Origin: an uncultured Oscillospiraceae bacterium
GTDB taxonomy: Bacteria > Bacillota > Clostridia > Oscillospirales > Ruminococcaceae
Assembly: GCA_900547015.1 (NCBI GenBank)
Contig: URFD01000004.1
Location: forward strand, 1-33,063
DNA: 33,063 bases
Reading direction: 5' to 3'
Below, one piece after another: positions 7,906 through 16,191 of this stretch; the stretch's first letter is position 1; each line of letters starts with the position of its first letter. The notes under the pieces are model-generated. The model had not been told where the DNA came from. It ran no database searches and worked only from the letters and a program-made list of their open reading frames with translations. The position numbers and the translations under genes are program-made.

Positions 7906-10900
7906 TTATCCTTTCATGCCCAAGCGGCTTTCCACCTGGCTGATGTCCAGCTCAAGGAGCCTGGAAACACCCTTTTCCTGCATGGTCACGCCGTACATCA
8001 CGTCCGCCTCCTCCATCGTTCCCCGGCGGTGGGTGATGGCGATAAACTGGGTTTGGTCGGACAGACTTTTCAGGTAGCGCGCATAGCGGGTGACATTGAC
8101 CTCGTCGAGCGCCGCCTCGATTTCGTCCAGCATACAGAAGGGCGAGGGCTTGACCTTGAGAATTGCGAAGTAGATTGCAATCGCAACGAATGCCTTTTCC
8201 CCTCCCGAGAGGGCGGAAAGATTTTTGATAATCTTGCCCGGAGGCTGGACCTTGATTTCGATGCCCGATTCCAGCACATGGTCCGGGTCGGTCAGCACCA
8301 GCTCTGCCTGTCCGCCCAAGAACAGCTCTGTAAAGATTTGCTTAAAGTTTTCGTTAATCTTTGCAAAGCTCTCCGAGAACATCTGCCGCATCTGCGAGGT
8401 CAGCTCCCGAATCAGATTCATCAGCTCGGTGCGGGAGCGCTCGACATCCCCTGCCTGACGGGTAAGAAATTCGTAGCGCTCGGAGACCTCCTGATACTCC
8501 TCGATTGCCGACACATTCACCGAGCCCAGCGCGCGAATCTTGTTTTTCAGCTCGGACAGATGTCCCTGCGCGCGCGGCTCGTCCTCGATTTCGACCGCCG
8601 CTGCCAGCGCATCGGAGCGTGTCATATTATATTCATCCCAAAGTCGGGCAATCATCTTGTCATACTCGGTTTGCAGCACCGTCCGCCGTTCCTCACAGCG
8701 AGCCATCTGTGCCGCGGCACGTTCACGGTGGGCGATGTGTTCCTTCTCTTCATTTCGCAGCAGAGAGAGCTGCTGCTCGGCGTGGTTGCGCTGCTCGATT
8801 GCCTCGTCGATTTTCTGGTTCTCCTGCACGATGCTCTCGTCCAGCTCCTGCTGACGCTGTTTGAGCTGTTCGATTTTGCGCTCCAGCTGCCGTCCGACAT
8901 TCTGAAGGGCGTTGAGCTTATCGACCAGCGCCTGAACATGGTCGTCCTGCTGCTGAACGTCAGTTTCCAGACGAATCCTGTTTTCAGTGCCGGATTCCAA
9001 ATCCTTCTCCAAGCCCAGAATCTCATAGCGCAGGACATTTTGCTGTTCTGCCAGCGCAGTCTTTGCCGCAAGCAGATGCTCCTGCGTCTGCTTTGCTTCC
9101 TCAAGCTCCTGTCCCAACTGTTCCAGTTCGCCGGTGACCTGCTCAATCAGGCTGTCGGCACTGTCGGAGGAAGCGCGAAGCTGTTCGAGCTTTTGATGGA
9201 TGCGGGTATATTCCTTCTCCATCTCATCGCGGGCTCGGCAGGCTTCCTCATAGCTGAGGGTCAGTCGCTTGTGCTCGGAGGTGTAGGTGATTTTATCCTC
9301 CTGACAGGTTTTCTGCTCTGCCTGCACCGCCAACAGCTGGGCTTGCAGCTGGACGATATTCTGTCGGGTCTGCTGCATCTCGGGGTCCTTGGCCTGCATC
9401 CGACAGCCCAACGACTCGATGCGGCCACGCAGTGTTTCAATCTCCTCCCGTCGGGAGAGCAGTCCGGCGCTTTTTGCCGCCGAGCCTCCGGTCAGGGAAC
9501 CGCCCGCGTTGACCAGCTGGCCGTCCAGCGTCACCACGCGGAAGCGATAGGAATAGCGCTTGGCGATTTGCACCGCCGCGTCGATATCCTGCGCCACCAC
9601 GACCCTGCCGAGCAGATTTTCAACGATGCTGCGGTAGCGCGGCTCACAGCTGACCAGCCGGGACGCCTGCGCCACAAAGCCTTCCATTTGTTCGATGCCG
9701 TCCGCCAACAGCTTTTGCGGCTGGATGACATCGAGCGGCAGAAAGGTTGCTCTGCCTGCCTTGGTATATTTTAAGTAATGAATTGCATTTTTTGCCGCGG
9801 CCTCATCCTCGGTCACAATGTGCTGAAGCGAGTTGCCCAGCACCGTCTCGATGGCAAGCGCATAATCGCCGCCGACCGAAATCAGCTGGGACACCGTCCC
9901 CAAAATCCCGCTCAGGCGGCCCTGACCGCTGGCAGACAGCACGCTTTTGACGCTGTTGTAGTAGCCCTCCATGCTTTTTTCCATCTCGGACAATGCCTGT
10001 GCCCGATGCTCCAGCTGGTCGGATTCGCCTTGCAGCAGACGAACCTCCTCCTCCATTTCCTGTAAAACCTTCTGCTGGCGCTGGAGCTTGAGGGTATATC
10101 CGGCGGCTGTATTTTCCAGCTCCTGCCGATGCTCCTCGATTTTGTCCAACAGCTCCTGACAGGAGGCAAGCTCCTGCCGAAGGGCGGCGATGCCGTCGTC
10201 CCGTTCGTTCTGGGAGCCTTGCAGCGTTTGCAGGCGCTGGGAGGTTTCCTCGATGAGCGCCGAGGAGGACACACGGTTGAGCTTTTGGCGGGTGATGTCC
10301 TGCTCGAAGGCGGTGCGCTTGCCCTTGAGCTGTGCAATTCGGGTGTGCAGCCCGGACAGCTCCTCGTCAATCGACTGGGTTTCCTGCTGGGCCTGAGCGC
10401 TGTCCGCCTGTGCCTTATCCAGCAAAGCCTGCTTCTTTTCAAGCTCCTGCCGAAGCTCCCGAAGCTGGCCTTTGGTTTCGTCCTTGTGTGCGGTATTCGA
10501 GAGGATTTCATCGTTGGTCTCCTGAAGGGAGCGCTCGTTGTGCTGTTGGTCGTTTTTGGCTACTGCAAGGTCGGAATCACAGCCGGAACGCTCGCTTTTC
10601 ATCAGGGCAATCTGCCGCTGGGACTGCTCGATTGCAAGGACATACGCCTGCACCTGTGCAAAGCCGTCCTCGATGCGGTGCTGAAATTCCTCCAAAACCG
10701 CATTGACATCGGCGCAGTTGTTCTTTGCCAGCAGATATTCCTGTTCCTGCTGTTCGAGCAGGGCACGGGATTTTTCAATGAGGTGGGTCCAGAGCGAAAC
10801 CTCCAGCGTCTTTTTTTCCTCGGACAGCTGCAAAAACCGCTTTGCCCGCTCTGCCTGCTCCCGCAGCGGCTCCACGCGGTCCTGAAGCTCGCCAATGATA

Positions 10901-11478
10901 TCCTTGAGGCGCAGCAGATTTTCATAGGCGCTTTCCAGCTTTTTCTCCGCCTCCGCCTTGCGGTAGCGGTATTTGCTGATACCGGCGGCCTCCTCAAAAA
11001 TTTCCCTGCGCTGGCTGCTTTTGACCGAGACGATTTCCTCGATTCTGCCCTGTCCGATGATGGAATAGCCATCCCGTCCCAGACCGGTATCCATCAGCAA
11101 CTCGGTGATGTCCCGCAGGCGAACCGCCGTTTTGTTGATTCGATACTCGCTTTCTCCCGAGCGGTAGAGCTTTCGGGTAATGGTGACATCATCCGAATCG
11201 ACCGCAAGCTGGCGGTCGGTGTTGTCGATGGTCAGAGAGACGCTGGCAAAGCCGGTCGGCTTGCGGTTGTGGGTCCCCAAAAAGATGACGTCCTCCATCT
11301 TCTCTCCGCGCAGATTTCGTGTGGATTGTTCTCCCAGCACCCACCGCACCGCATCGGAGATGTTGCTTTTTCCGCTGCCGTTTGGTCCCACAACAGCGGT
11401 CATTCCCTTGCCGAACACCAGCTCGGTCCGGTCGGGAAAGGACTTAAAGCCCTGAATCTGTAACGACTTCAGCTGCAA
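7906..11478 (-). CDS. smc: Chromosome segregation ATPase SMC
   Basis: The 1190-residue SMC subunit of bacterial condensin. Domains in order: N-terminal ATPase lobe with Walker A GPNGSGKS (31-38), a long coiled coil rich in Gln/Glu (about 170-500), a hinge (about 515-635, with GRLSGILGTVSQLI), the returning coiled coil (about 680-1000), and the C-terminal lobe with signature LSGGEKAF (about 1087-1094) and Walker B CMLDEIEAALDE. The start is TTG at 11478: MQLKSLQIQGFKSF matches the normal SMC N-terminus and AGGAGAGGTGG lies just upstream. Its partners ScpA and ScpB are not in the window. Length is typical of the family. Confidence 0.98.
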   Translation of the reverse strand: MQLKSLQIQGFKSFPDRTELVFGKGMTAVVGPNGSGKSNISDAVRWVLGEQSTRNLRGEKMEDVIFLGTHNRKPTGFASVSLTIDNTDRQLAVDSDDVTITRKLYRSGESEYRINKTAVRLRDITELLMDTGLGRDGYSIIGQGRIEEIVSVKSSQRREIFEEAAGISKYRYRKAEAEKKLESAYENLLRLKDIIGELQDRVEPLREQAERAKRFLQLSEEKKTLEVSLWTHLIEKSRALLEQQEQEYLLAKNNCADVNAVLEEFQHRIEDGFAQVQAYVLAIEQSQRQIALMKSERSGCDSDLAVAKNDQQHNERSLQETNDEILSNTAHKDETKGQLRELRQELEKKQALLDKAQADSAQAQQETQSIDEELSGLHTRIAQLKGKRTAFEQDITRQKLNRVSSSALIEETSQRLQTLQGSQNERDDGIAALRQELASCQELLDKIEEHRQELENTAAGYTLKLQRQQKVLQEMEEEVRLLQGESDQLEHRAQALSEMEKSMEGYYNSVKSVLSASGQGRLSGILGTVSQLISVGGDYALAIETVLGNSLQHIVTEDEAAAKNAIHYLKYTKAGRATFLPLDVIQPQKLLADGIEQMEGFVAQASRLVSCEPRYRSIVENLLGRVVVAQDIDAAVQIAKRYSYRFRVVTLDGQLVNAGGSLTGGSAAKSAGLLSRREEIETLRGRIESLGCRMQAKDPEMQQTRQNIVQLQAQLLAVQAEQKTCQEDKITYTSEHKRLTLSYEEACRARDEMEKEYTRIHQKLEQLRASSDSADSLIEQVTGELEQLGQELEEAKQTQEHLLAAKTALAEQQNVLRYEILGLEKDLESGTENRIRLETDVQQQDDHVQALVDKLNALQNVGRQLERKIEQLKQRQQELDESIVQENQKIDEAIEQRNHAEQQLSLLRNEEKEHIAHRERAAAQMARCEERRTVLQTEYDKMIARLWDEYNMTRSDALAAAVEIEDEPRAQGHLSELKNKIRALGSVNVSAIEEYQEVSERYEFLTRQAGDVERSRTELMNLIRELTSQMRQMFSESFAKINENFKQIFTELFLGGQAELVLTDPDHVLESGIEIKVQPPGKIIKNLSALSGGEKAFVAIAIYFAILKVKPSPFCMLDEIEAALDEVNVTRYARYLKSLSDQTQFIAITHRRGTMEEADVMYGVTMQEKGVSRLLELDISQVESRLGMKG

Positions 11479-11526
11479 GCTGCCACCTCTCCTCCTGTTT
11501 GTAAAATCGATTGTTTGGTTCGGGGG

Positions 11527-11922
11527 CTACTCCCGTCCGTGGATGGGACAGCCCACCTGCATTTGCAGACGCCAATCGGGAGCCGCGCTGTCCTCGCCCC
11601 AATATTCCTCAAGGCGGACGATGCGGTCTGCCTGCATCTGAATCAGAGAAACGACATGGTGGGAGCTGCTCCGGTCCTTTGCAAACACCCGTCCAATCAG
11701 GAGATAACCCTCTCCCAGCTGCTCGAACCGCTCAATCTCGCCGTCCCAGCTGCCCGGATATTCGCAGTTTGCCCGAATAAATTCCTCCACCGTGAAGCAC
11801 TCGTTGGTGCAGGGCCAATAGACCTTGGCCTCCGGCATAAAATATCCCGGCAGATTCGCTCTGTCCTGCAAAACGACTGCGCGGAAAAATTGCTCTATTT
11901 TCATCTGGATTTCTGATTTCAT
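11527..11922 (-). CDS. SnoaL/NTF2-like domain protein of unknown function
   Basis: A 131-residue protein that reads as one NTF2-like fold. It has an N-terminal helix (IEQFFRAVVLQDRANLPGYF), a middle FTVEEFIRANCEYPGSWDGEIERF segment, and C-terminal strands ending in IVRLEEYWGE. The same layout is seen in SnoaL-like and ketosteroid-isomerase-like proteins, which range from enzymes to small-ligand binders. No catalytic set can be assigned. It starts at an ATG with AAGGAGA upstream, 16 bases after the radical SAM gene and 48 bases before smc, so it is co-transcribed with both. Family-level assignment only. Confidence 0.75.
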   Translation of the reverse strand: MKSEIQMKIEQFFRAVVLQDRANLPGYFMPEAKVYWPCTNECFTVEEFIRANCEYPGSWDGEIERFEQLGEGYLLIGRVFAKDRSSSHHVVSLIQMQADRIVRLEEYWGEDSAAPDWRLQMQVGCPIHGRE

Positions 11923-11938
11923 CTGACTTCTCCTTGCC

Positions 11939-12958
11939 TTATGGCTGCAAACGGCGCTTGGTCGCTTCGGTCACCAGCACCTCAAAGGGGTGCAGCCCTG
12001 CGCGGGTGCGGATTTTCAGCGGATTGCGCTGTCCCAGCTCGATGAGATTACAGCGGTGCTGTCCAGCCATTTTGGAGGAGCAGCCCTCGCCGACCCACAA
12101 ATCGAGCGGGACACCCGGTGCGAATGCCCGCATCTGCTCGAGGGCATTTTCCCGATAAAGCCTTGCCTCGCACAGCTCCCGAAACGCCGGATGGTAAGGC
12201 CCGGCAACCATGCCCTGTTGTAAGGATTCCTGCGCATGCAATCCCAAGCGGATAACTCGGATGCCCTGCCGCTCAAAAAACAGCAGCAGCTCTGCACACA
12301 GCGCGGTGCTTTCCTCCAAGGAAGGTGGCAGATAGTCCCCTCTGTCAAACTGTTCGGCAAGCTGGGTCCCGGTCAAAACGATGGTCGGATAGATTCGAAC
12401 CGTAGCGGGGTGCAGGTCGGCAATCTCCTGCGCGGTCTCCCGGTCATCCTGCACACTGCTTTGATACAGCCCGGTCATCATCTGGGCGCCGAATTCGATT
12501 CCGGCCTGCCGAATCAGTCGGGCTGCCCGAACGGTATCCTGTGCGGTGTGTCCCCGATGGTTGGCAGCCAGCACCCGGTCCTTCATGCTCTGAATCCCAA
12601 GCTCGATGGCGTTGACCCCATAGCGCTTGAGCAGTTCGAGGATTTCCTCCCCGATTGCATCCGGACGGGTTGAGATGCGGATTCCCGAGAAGCCTCCTGC
12701 CCCGAGATACGGCTGCACCGCCTCGAGGAGGGACACCATATACCCGCGTTCGATGGCGGTAAAGCTGCCGCCGAAAAAGGCAAGCTGGGTATCTTCCAAC
12801 TGAGTCCTGCGCTCCCGCAGTGCCTGTTCGCAGACCGCCCTTACCTGAGCCGGTGTGGGTGCAGACTGCTGACCGGAGATGCTCCTCTGGTTGCAGAAGC
12901 TGCACTGATGCGGACAGCCGATGTGGGGCACAAAAACCGATACATTGGCGTGGCTCAT
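11939..12958 (-). CDS. Elp3-like radical SAM protein without acetyltransferase domain
   Basis: A 339-residue radical SAM protein. The 4Fe-4S motif CPHQCSFC gives cysteines 15, 19 and 22; other barrel features are FFGGSFTAI (SAM-binding GGE-like), IRISTRPDAI and AIELGIQSM. This pattern matches the radical SAM half of Elp3/YtqA-type proteins, but the C-terminal GNAT domain of Elp3 is missing: the C-terminus is a short basic tail after LIELGQRNPLKIRTRAG. The substrate is unknown; tRNA or another RNA is a family-based guess. The ATG overlaps the rnc stop by four bases (ATGA), so the two are tightly coupled. Proteins of this type are known next to rnc and smc in other Clostridia. Confidence 0.88.
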   Translation of the reverse strand: MSHANVSVFVPHIGCPHQCSFCNQRSISGQQSAPTPAQVRAVCEQALRERRTQLEDTQLAFFGGSFTAIERGYMVSLLEAVQPYLGAGGFSGIRISTRPDAIGEEILELLKRYGVNAIELGIQSMKDRVLAANHRGHTAQDTVRAARLIRQAGIEFGAQMMTGLYQSSVQDDRETAQEIADLHPATVRIYPTIVLTGTQLAEQFDRGDYLPPSLEESTALCAELLLFFERQGIRVIRLGLHAQESLQQGMVAGPYHPAFRELCEARLYRENALEQMRAFAPGVPLDLWVGEGCSSKMAGQHRCNLIELGQRNPLKIRTRAGLHPFEVLVTEATKRRLQP

Positions 12959-13638
12959 CTGCCCATCAGTTCGAGGGCTTCCTTGGCTGCCATCTGCTCG
13001 GCATTCTTTTTGCTGCGTCCTTCGCCCTTGCCGATGACGTTGCTGTTGAGCATGACATCCACCACAAAGCGCTTGTCGTGGTCGGGGCCGTGCTCTCCCA
13101 CCAGCTTGTACACCAGACGCTCCTCCGGGTTTTGCTGGATGATTTCCTGCAGGATGGTCTTGTAATCCTTAAAGGAAAGCTGGTCCTCATGCTCGAGCAT
13201 TTCAATGACAAACGGAAGCACGAAGCTTCTTGCGCTTTCGATGCCGCTGTCCAGATAAATTGCGGCAATCAGCGCCTCGAAGGCATCGGCGATAATCGAA
13301 GGGCGGGTGCGTCCGCCGGTCATTTCCTCGCCCTTGCCCAGACGCAGATACTGGCCCAGACCGATTTTGTCCGCCATGACATCCAGAGATTTTTCACAGA
13401 CGATTGCGGCACGCAGCTTGGTCAGGTCGCCCTCGGCAACGGTATAATTATTAAACAGGTAGTCCGAAACAATGATGGACAGAACCGCGTCGCCCAAAAA
13501 TTCCTGACGCTCGTTGTACTTGACCTGATGCTTGACCTCGTTTGCGTAGGAGGAATGGGTCAGGGCAATCTCCAAAAAGATTGGATTTTGAAACTGATAA
13601 TGGATGGTATCCTGCAACTGCTGGATTGATTTCATCAT
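12955..13638 (-). CDS. rnc: Ribonuclease III
   Basis: Double-strand-specific endoribonuclease for rRNA processing and antisense RNA decay. It is a 227-residue protein with the RNase III signature NERQEFLGDAVL (catalytic E43 and D50 in this numbering), a second acidic motif DAFEALIAAIYLDSG, and a C-terminal double-stranded RNA binding domain (about 158-226, GKGEGRSKKNAEQMAAKEAL). Two neighbouring ATGs (13638 and 13635) both suit the AAAGGAGAGG site; a longer frame reaches 13674 but lacks a ribosome site and adds residues not typical of the family. The stop overlaps the radical SAM start. The usual acpP gene upstream is absent; instead two hairpins separate rnc from plsX. Confidence 0.97.
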   Translation of the reverse strand: MMKSIQQLQDTIHYQFQNPIFLEIALTHSSYANEVKHQVKYNERQEFLGDAVLSIIVSDYLFNNYTVAEGDLTKLRAAIVCEKSLDVMADKIGLGQYLRLGKGEEMTGGRTRPSIIADAFEALIAAIYLDSGIESARSFVLPFVIEMLEHEDQLSFKDYKTILQEIIQQNPEERLVYKLVGEHGPDHDKRFVVDVMLNSNVIGKGEGRSKKNAEQMAAKEALELMGR

Positions 13639-13679
13639 GACCTCTCCTTTCATCGAATGATGTGGGATGGGCATATCTC

Positions 13680-13718
13680 AAAAATCACTGCACCCATTTT
13701 CCGGTTGCAGTCATTTTT
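13680..13718 (-). terminator. Long A/T-flanked hairpin ahead of rnc
   Basis: The minus-strand RNA forms a stem of about 16 positions with two mismatches and a 7-base loop. One arm begins with five As and the other ends with five Us, so it could act as an intrinsic terminator on either strand. It ends 42 bases before the rnc start and is also the sort of leader duplex RNase III could cut. Only hand-checked pairing supports this. Confidence 0.55.
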
Positions 13719-13740
13719 CAAAAACGCCCGGTGAGCGGGC
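13719..13740 (-). terminator. Intrinsic terminator after plsX
   Basis: A GCCCG-CTCAC-CGGGC stem-loop (13726-13740) is followed by G and five Us on the minus strand. It lies 40 bases after the plsX stop and probably ends the trmH-dprA-topA-trmFO-plsX transcript, at least partly. Because no good promoter is seen before rnc, some read-through is likely. Confidence 0.7.
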
Positions 13741-13762
13741 TGCGGCACAAGTGTCACAGCCC
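13737..13762 (-). promoter_or_regulatory. Hairpin competing with the plsX terminator
   Basis: GGGCTG (13757-13762) can pair with CAGCCC (13737-13742), with a 14-base loop. The second arm shares four bases with the 5' arm of the terminator stem (13736-13740), so the two structures exclude each other. This is the geometry of an attenuator, but no ligand or regulator is evident. Confidence 0.35.
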
Positions 13763-13780
13763 TATTTTTACAATAACCTT

Positions 13781-14785
13781 TTACTGAACAGATTCCTTCA
13801 TGCGGACCAGATTTTCGGCAATCGTCTCGTTGATGCCGCCCTCGACGCACTGCTTGGCCTGACGGATGGCATTTTTAATCGCCTTGGCATCCGAGCTGCC
13901 GTGTGCCTTGATGACGGTGCGGGAGATACCCAGCAGCGGTGCGCCGCCGTATTCGCTGTAATCCAGCTTCTGCTTAAATTCCTGCACGCCGTCCTTGAGC
14001 AGCAGCGCTGCCAGCTTGGTCTTGGTGGAGCGCATCAGCATCCCCTTGAGCTGGTGGGAGAAGAACTTTGCCATGCCCTCGATGAGCTTGAGGGTGACAT
14101 TTCCGGTGAAGCCGTCGCAGACCGCTACATCACATTCTCCCAGCGGCAGACCTCTGGCCTCCACATTGCCGATGAAGTTGAGCGGCATCTGCTTGAGACG
14201 CTGGTAGGTTTCGCGATGCAGGTCCAGACCCTTATTTTCCTCGGTGCCGATATTGATGAGTCCGACCCTTGGAGAAGCAACTCCCTGAATCTTATTCATA
14301 TAGACGCTGCCCATCATGCCGAACTGCACCAGCATATCGCTGTTGCACTCCGCATTGGCGCCCGAGTCAATCAGCATAAAGCAGCCGGTCTCGTTGGGAA
14401 TCACGGTCGGAATCGCGGTGCGGCGCACGCCCTTGATTCGTTTGACAATCAGCGAAGCGCCGACCACCAGCGCGCCTGTACTGCCCGCAGAGACAAAAGC
14501 CTCTGCCTTGCCCTCCTTGAGCGCACGCAGGCCGACCGCCATCGAGCAATTTTCATAGTCCTTGAGCAGAGTTGTCGGGTCCGCTTCCACCGGAATCATG
14601 CCCTCGGCCTCCAGAATCTCAAGTCCGTTTAAATCCAATCCGTTTTCTTTGGCACAGCTCTGGATTTTTTCCGATTCACCGCACAGGATGACATCCACAC
14701 CGTACTCCTGCCGCGCCATCTGCGCGCCCTTGATCATTTCCAGCGGTGCGTTGTCGCCGCCAAAAGCATCCACAATGATTCTCAT
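13781..14785 (-). CDS. plsX: Phosphate acyltransferase PlsX
   Basis: Converts acyl-ACP to acyl-phosphate, the donor used by PlsY in phosphatidic acid synthesis. The 334-residue protein begins MRIIVDAFGGDNAPLEMIKGA, the conserved PlsX N-terminus, and carries the family segments FVSAGSTGALVVGA (about 92-105), LLGISRTVIKAHGSSDAKAIKNAI near the C-terminus, and NVEARGLPLGECDVAVCDGFTGN. The frame stays open upstream to 14857, but the ATG at 14785 has an AAGGGGA site and begins the conserved sequence. It follows trmFO after 72 bases containing a hairpin. acpP, fabH, fabD and rpmF, frequent neighbours, are absent from this window. Confidence 0.97.
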   Translation of the reverse strand: MRIIVDAFGGDNAPLEMIKGAQMARQEYGVDVILCGESEKIQSCAKENGLDLNGLEILEAEGMIPVEADPTTLLKDYENCSMAVGLRALKEGKAEAFVSAGSTGALVVGASLIVKRIKGVRRTAIPTVIPNETGCFMLIDSGANAECNSDMLVQFGMMGSVYMNKIQGVASPRVGLINIGTEENKGLDLHRETYQRLKQMPLNFIGNVEARGLPLGECDVAVCDGFTGNVTLKLIEGMAKFFSHQLKGMLMRSTKTKLAALLLKDGVQEFKQKLDYSEYGGAPLLGISRTVIKAHGSSDAKAIKNAIRQAKQCVEGGINETIAENLVRMKESVQ

Positions 14786-14821
14786 GCGAAATCCCCTTTT
14801 CTCCGCCCTTATCATCTGACA

Positions 14822-14844
14822 ACCTTCCCCGACGGCTGGAAGGT
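14822..14844 (-). other. Hairpin in the trmFO-plsX gap
   Basis: ACCTTCC pairs with GGAAGGT across a 9-base loop. No U run follows, so it is not a standard terminator; it may be an RNA processing or stability element, or a pause site. Pairing is exact by eye, function is unknown. Confidence 0.4.
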
Positions 14845-14857
14845 CCCAATCAGGCAA

Positions 14858-16189
14858 TCAATCAACCTGTTCCAAATATTCCCGCAGATGGCTCAGTCCG
14901 CGCTGTGCAATCTTTTCATAGCGGACTGTCTTGTCCTTCACGCGCTCCGGCCACGGAGGCAGGATGCCCATATTGGAGCCCATCGGCTGGAAATCGACGA
15001 CCTGCTCATCGCTGATATAGCGGCTGAGCGCGCCGAGCATACAGTCGGCAGGCAGCAGGAGCGGCTGTTTGCCCATCAGGGCGCGCGCCATATTTTTGCC
15101 TGCCAAAATTCCCGAGGCTGCCGACTCCACATAGCCCTCCACCCCGGTCATCTGTCCGGCAAAGTAAAGCTCCGGATGCGCCTTCATGCAGAAGGCGGAG
15201 GTCAGGAGTCGGGGCGAGTCGAGGAAGGTGTTGCGGTGCATGACACCGTAGCGAACAAACTCTGCGTGTTCCAGACCCGGAATCAGCGAAAAGACCCGCT
15301 TCTGCTCCGGGAAGCGGAGGTTGGTCTGGAAGCCGACCAGATTGTACAGGGTGCCTTCCCGGTTCTCGCTTCGCAGCTGGACAACCGCCCACGGACGGCG
15401 GCCGGTATGCGGGTCGGTCAGTCCCACCGGCTTGAGCGGGCCGTAGCGCAGGGTATCGGCTCCACGCTTTGCCATGACCTCCACCGGCATACAGCCCTCA
15501 TAAACCTTAAAGTCCTGCTTTTCAAATTCGTGCAGCTCGACCGATTCTGCCTCGACCAGCGCCTGATAGAATCGCTCGTACTGTTCGCGGTCCATCGGAC
15601 AGTTGATGTAATCGGCCTCTCCTCTGCCGTAGCGGGCAGCAAAGAACACCTTGTTCTGGTCGAGGGAGTCGAAGGTCACGATGGGCGCCGCCGCATCAAA
15701 GAAGGAAAGATACTGCGCTCCGCACAGCTGCTGGATGCTTTTGGCAAGCGCACTGTCGGTCAGCGGCCCGCTGGCGATGATGGTCGGGCCTTGCGGAATC
15801 TCGTCCACGCGCTGGTGGATGACGGTGATGTTTGGATGAGACTTGATTTTTTCGGTGATATAATCCGAAAAACGCTCACGGTCCACTGCCAGCGCACCTC
15901 CGGCAGAAACAGCAGTCTGCTCTGCCGCCTCCATGGTCAGCGAGCCGAGCATCCGCATCTCTTCCTTGAGCATTCCGGCTGCCGAGCCAATGCGGGCAGC
16001 CTTGAGGGAATTGGAGCAGATCAGCTCAGCAAAGCCCTCATAGTGATGAGCCGGGGTGTAGTGGTGCGGCTTCATCTCATATAAACGGACCGGAACCCCT
16101 GCCTGTGCAAGGGCCCACGCCGCTTCGCATCCGGCCAGTCCTGCGCCTACGACATTGACCGTCTGCTGCGGATACAACTGTTCTGTCAT
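14858..16189 (-). CDS. trmFO: Folate-dependent tRNA (uracil-5-)-methyltransferase TrmFO
   Basis: Makes 5-methyluridine at position 54 of tRNA using methylenetetrahydrofolate and FAD. The 443-residue protein has the N-terminal dinucleotide-binding motif VVGAGLAGCEAAWALAQ followed by RLYEMKP, then FAELICSNSLKA with the conserved cysteine of this family, and near the C-terminus GQMTGVEGYVESAASG, the FAD-contacting segment. The ATG at 16189 has AAGGAG at good spacing and starts two bases after the topA stop; a longer open frame upstream lies inside topA and is not used. dprA-topA-trmFO is a conserved Firmicutes order. Confidence 0.97.
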   Translation of the reverse strand: MTEQLYPQQTVNVVGAGLAGCEAAWALAQAGVPVRLYEMKPHHYTPAHHYEGFAELICSNSLKAARIGSAAGMLKEEMRMLGSLTMEAAEQTAVSAGGALAVDRERFSDYITEKIKSHPNITVIHQRVDEIPQGPTIIASGPLTDSALAKSIQQLCGAQYLSFFDAAAPIVTFDSLDQNKVFFAARYGRGEADYINCPMDREQYERFYQALVEAESVELHEFEKQDFKVYEGCMPVEVMAKRGADTLRYGPLKPVGLTDPHTGRRPWAVVQLRSENREGTLYNLVGFQTNLRFPEQKRVFSLIPGLEHAEFVRYGVMHRNTFLDSPRLLTSAFCMKAHPELYFAGQMTGVEGYVESAASGILAGKNMARALMGKQPLLLPADCMLGALSRYISDEQVVDFQPMGSNMGILPPWPERVKDKTVRYEKIAQRGLSHLREYLEQVD

Positions 16190-16191
16190 AC

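Noticed and set aside
6931..9774. Plus-strand open frame of about 950 codons antisense to ftsY and smc
   Set aside because: It crosses gene boundaries of strongly supported minus-strand genes and its peptide shows no domain pattern; an effect of codon composition.
13639..13674. Upstream extension of rnc
   Set aside because: The additional 12 codons lie between the hairpin and the clear ribosome site; AAAGGAGAGG points to the ATGs at 13638/13635.
14786..14857. Upstream extension of plsX
   Set aside because: The 24 extra codons have no ribosome site at their first ATG and include the hairpin; the conserved N-terminus starts at 14785.
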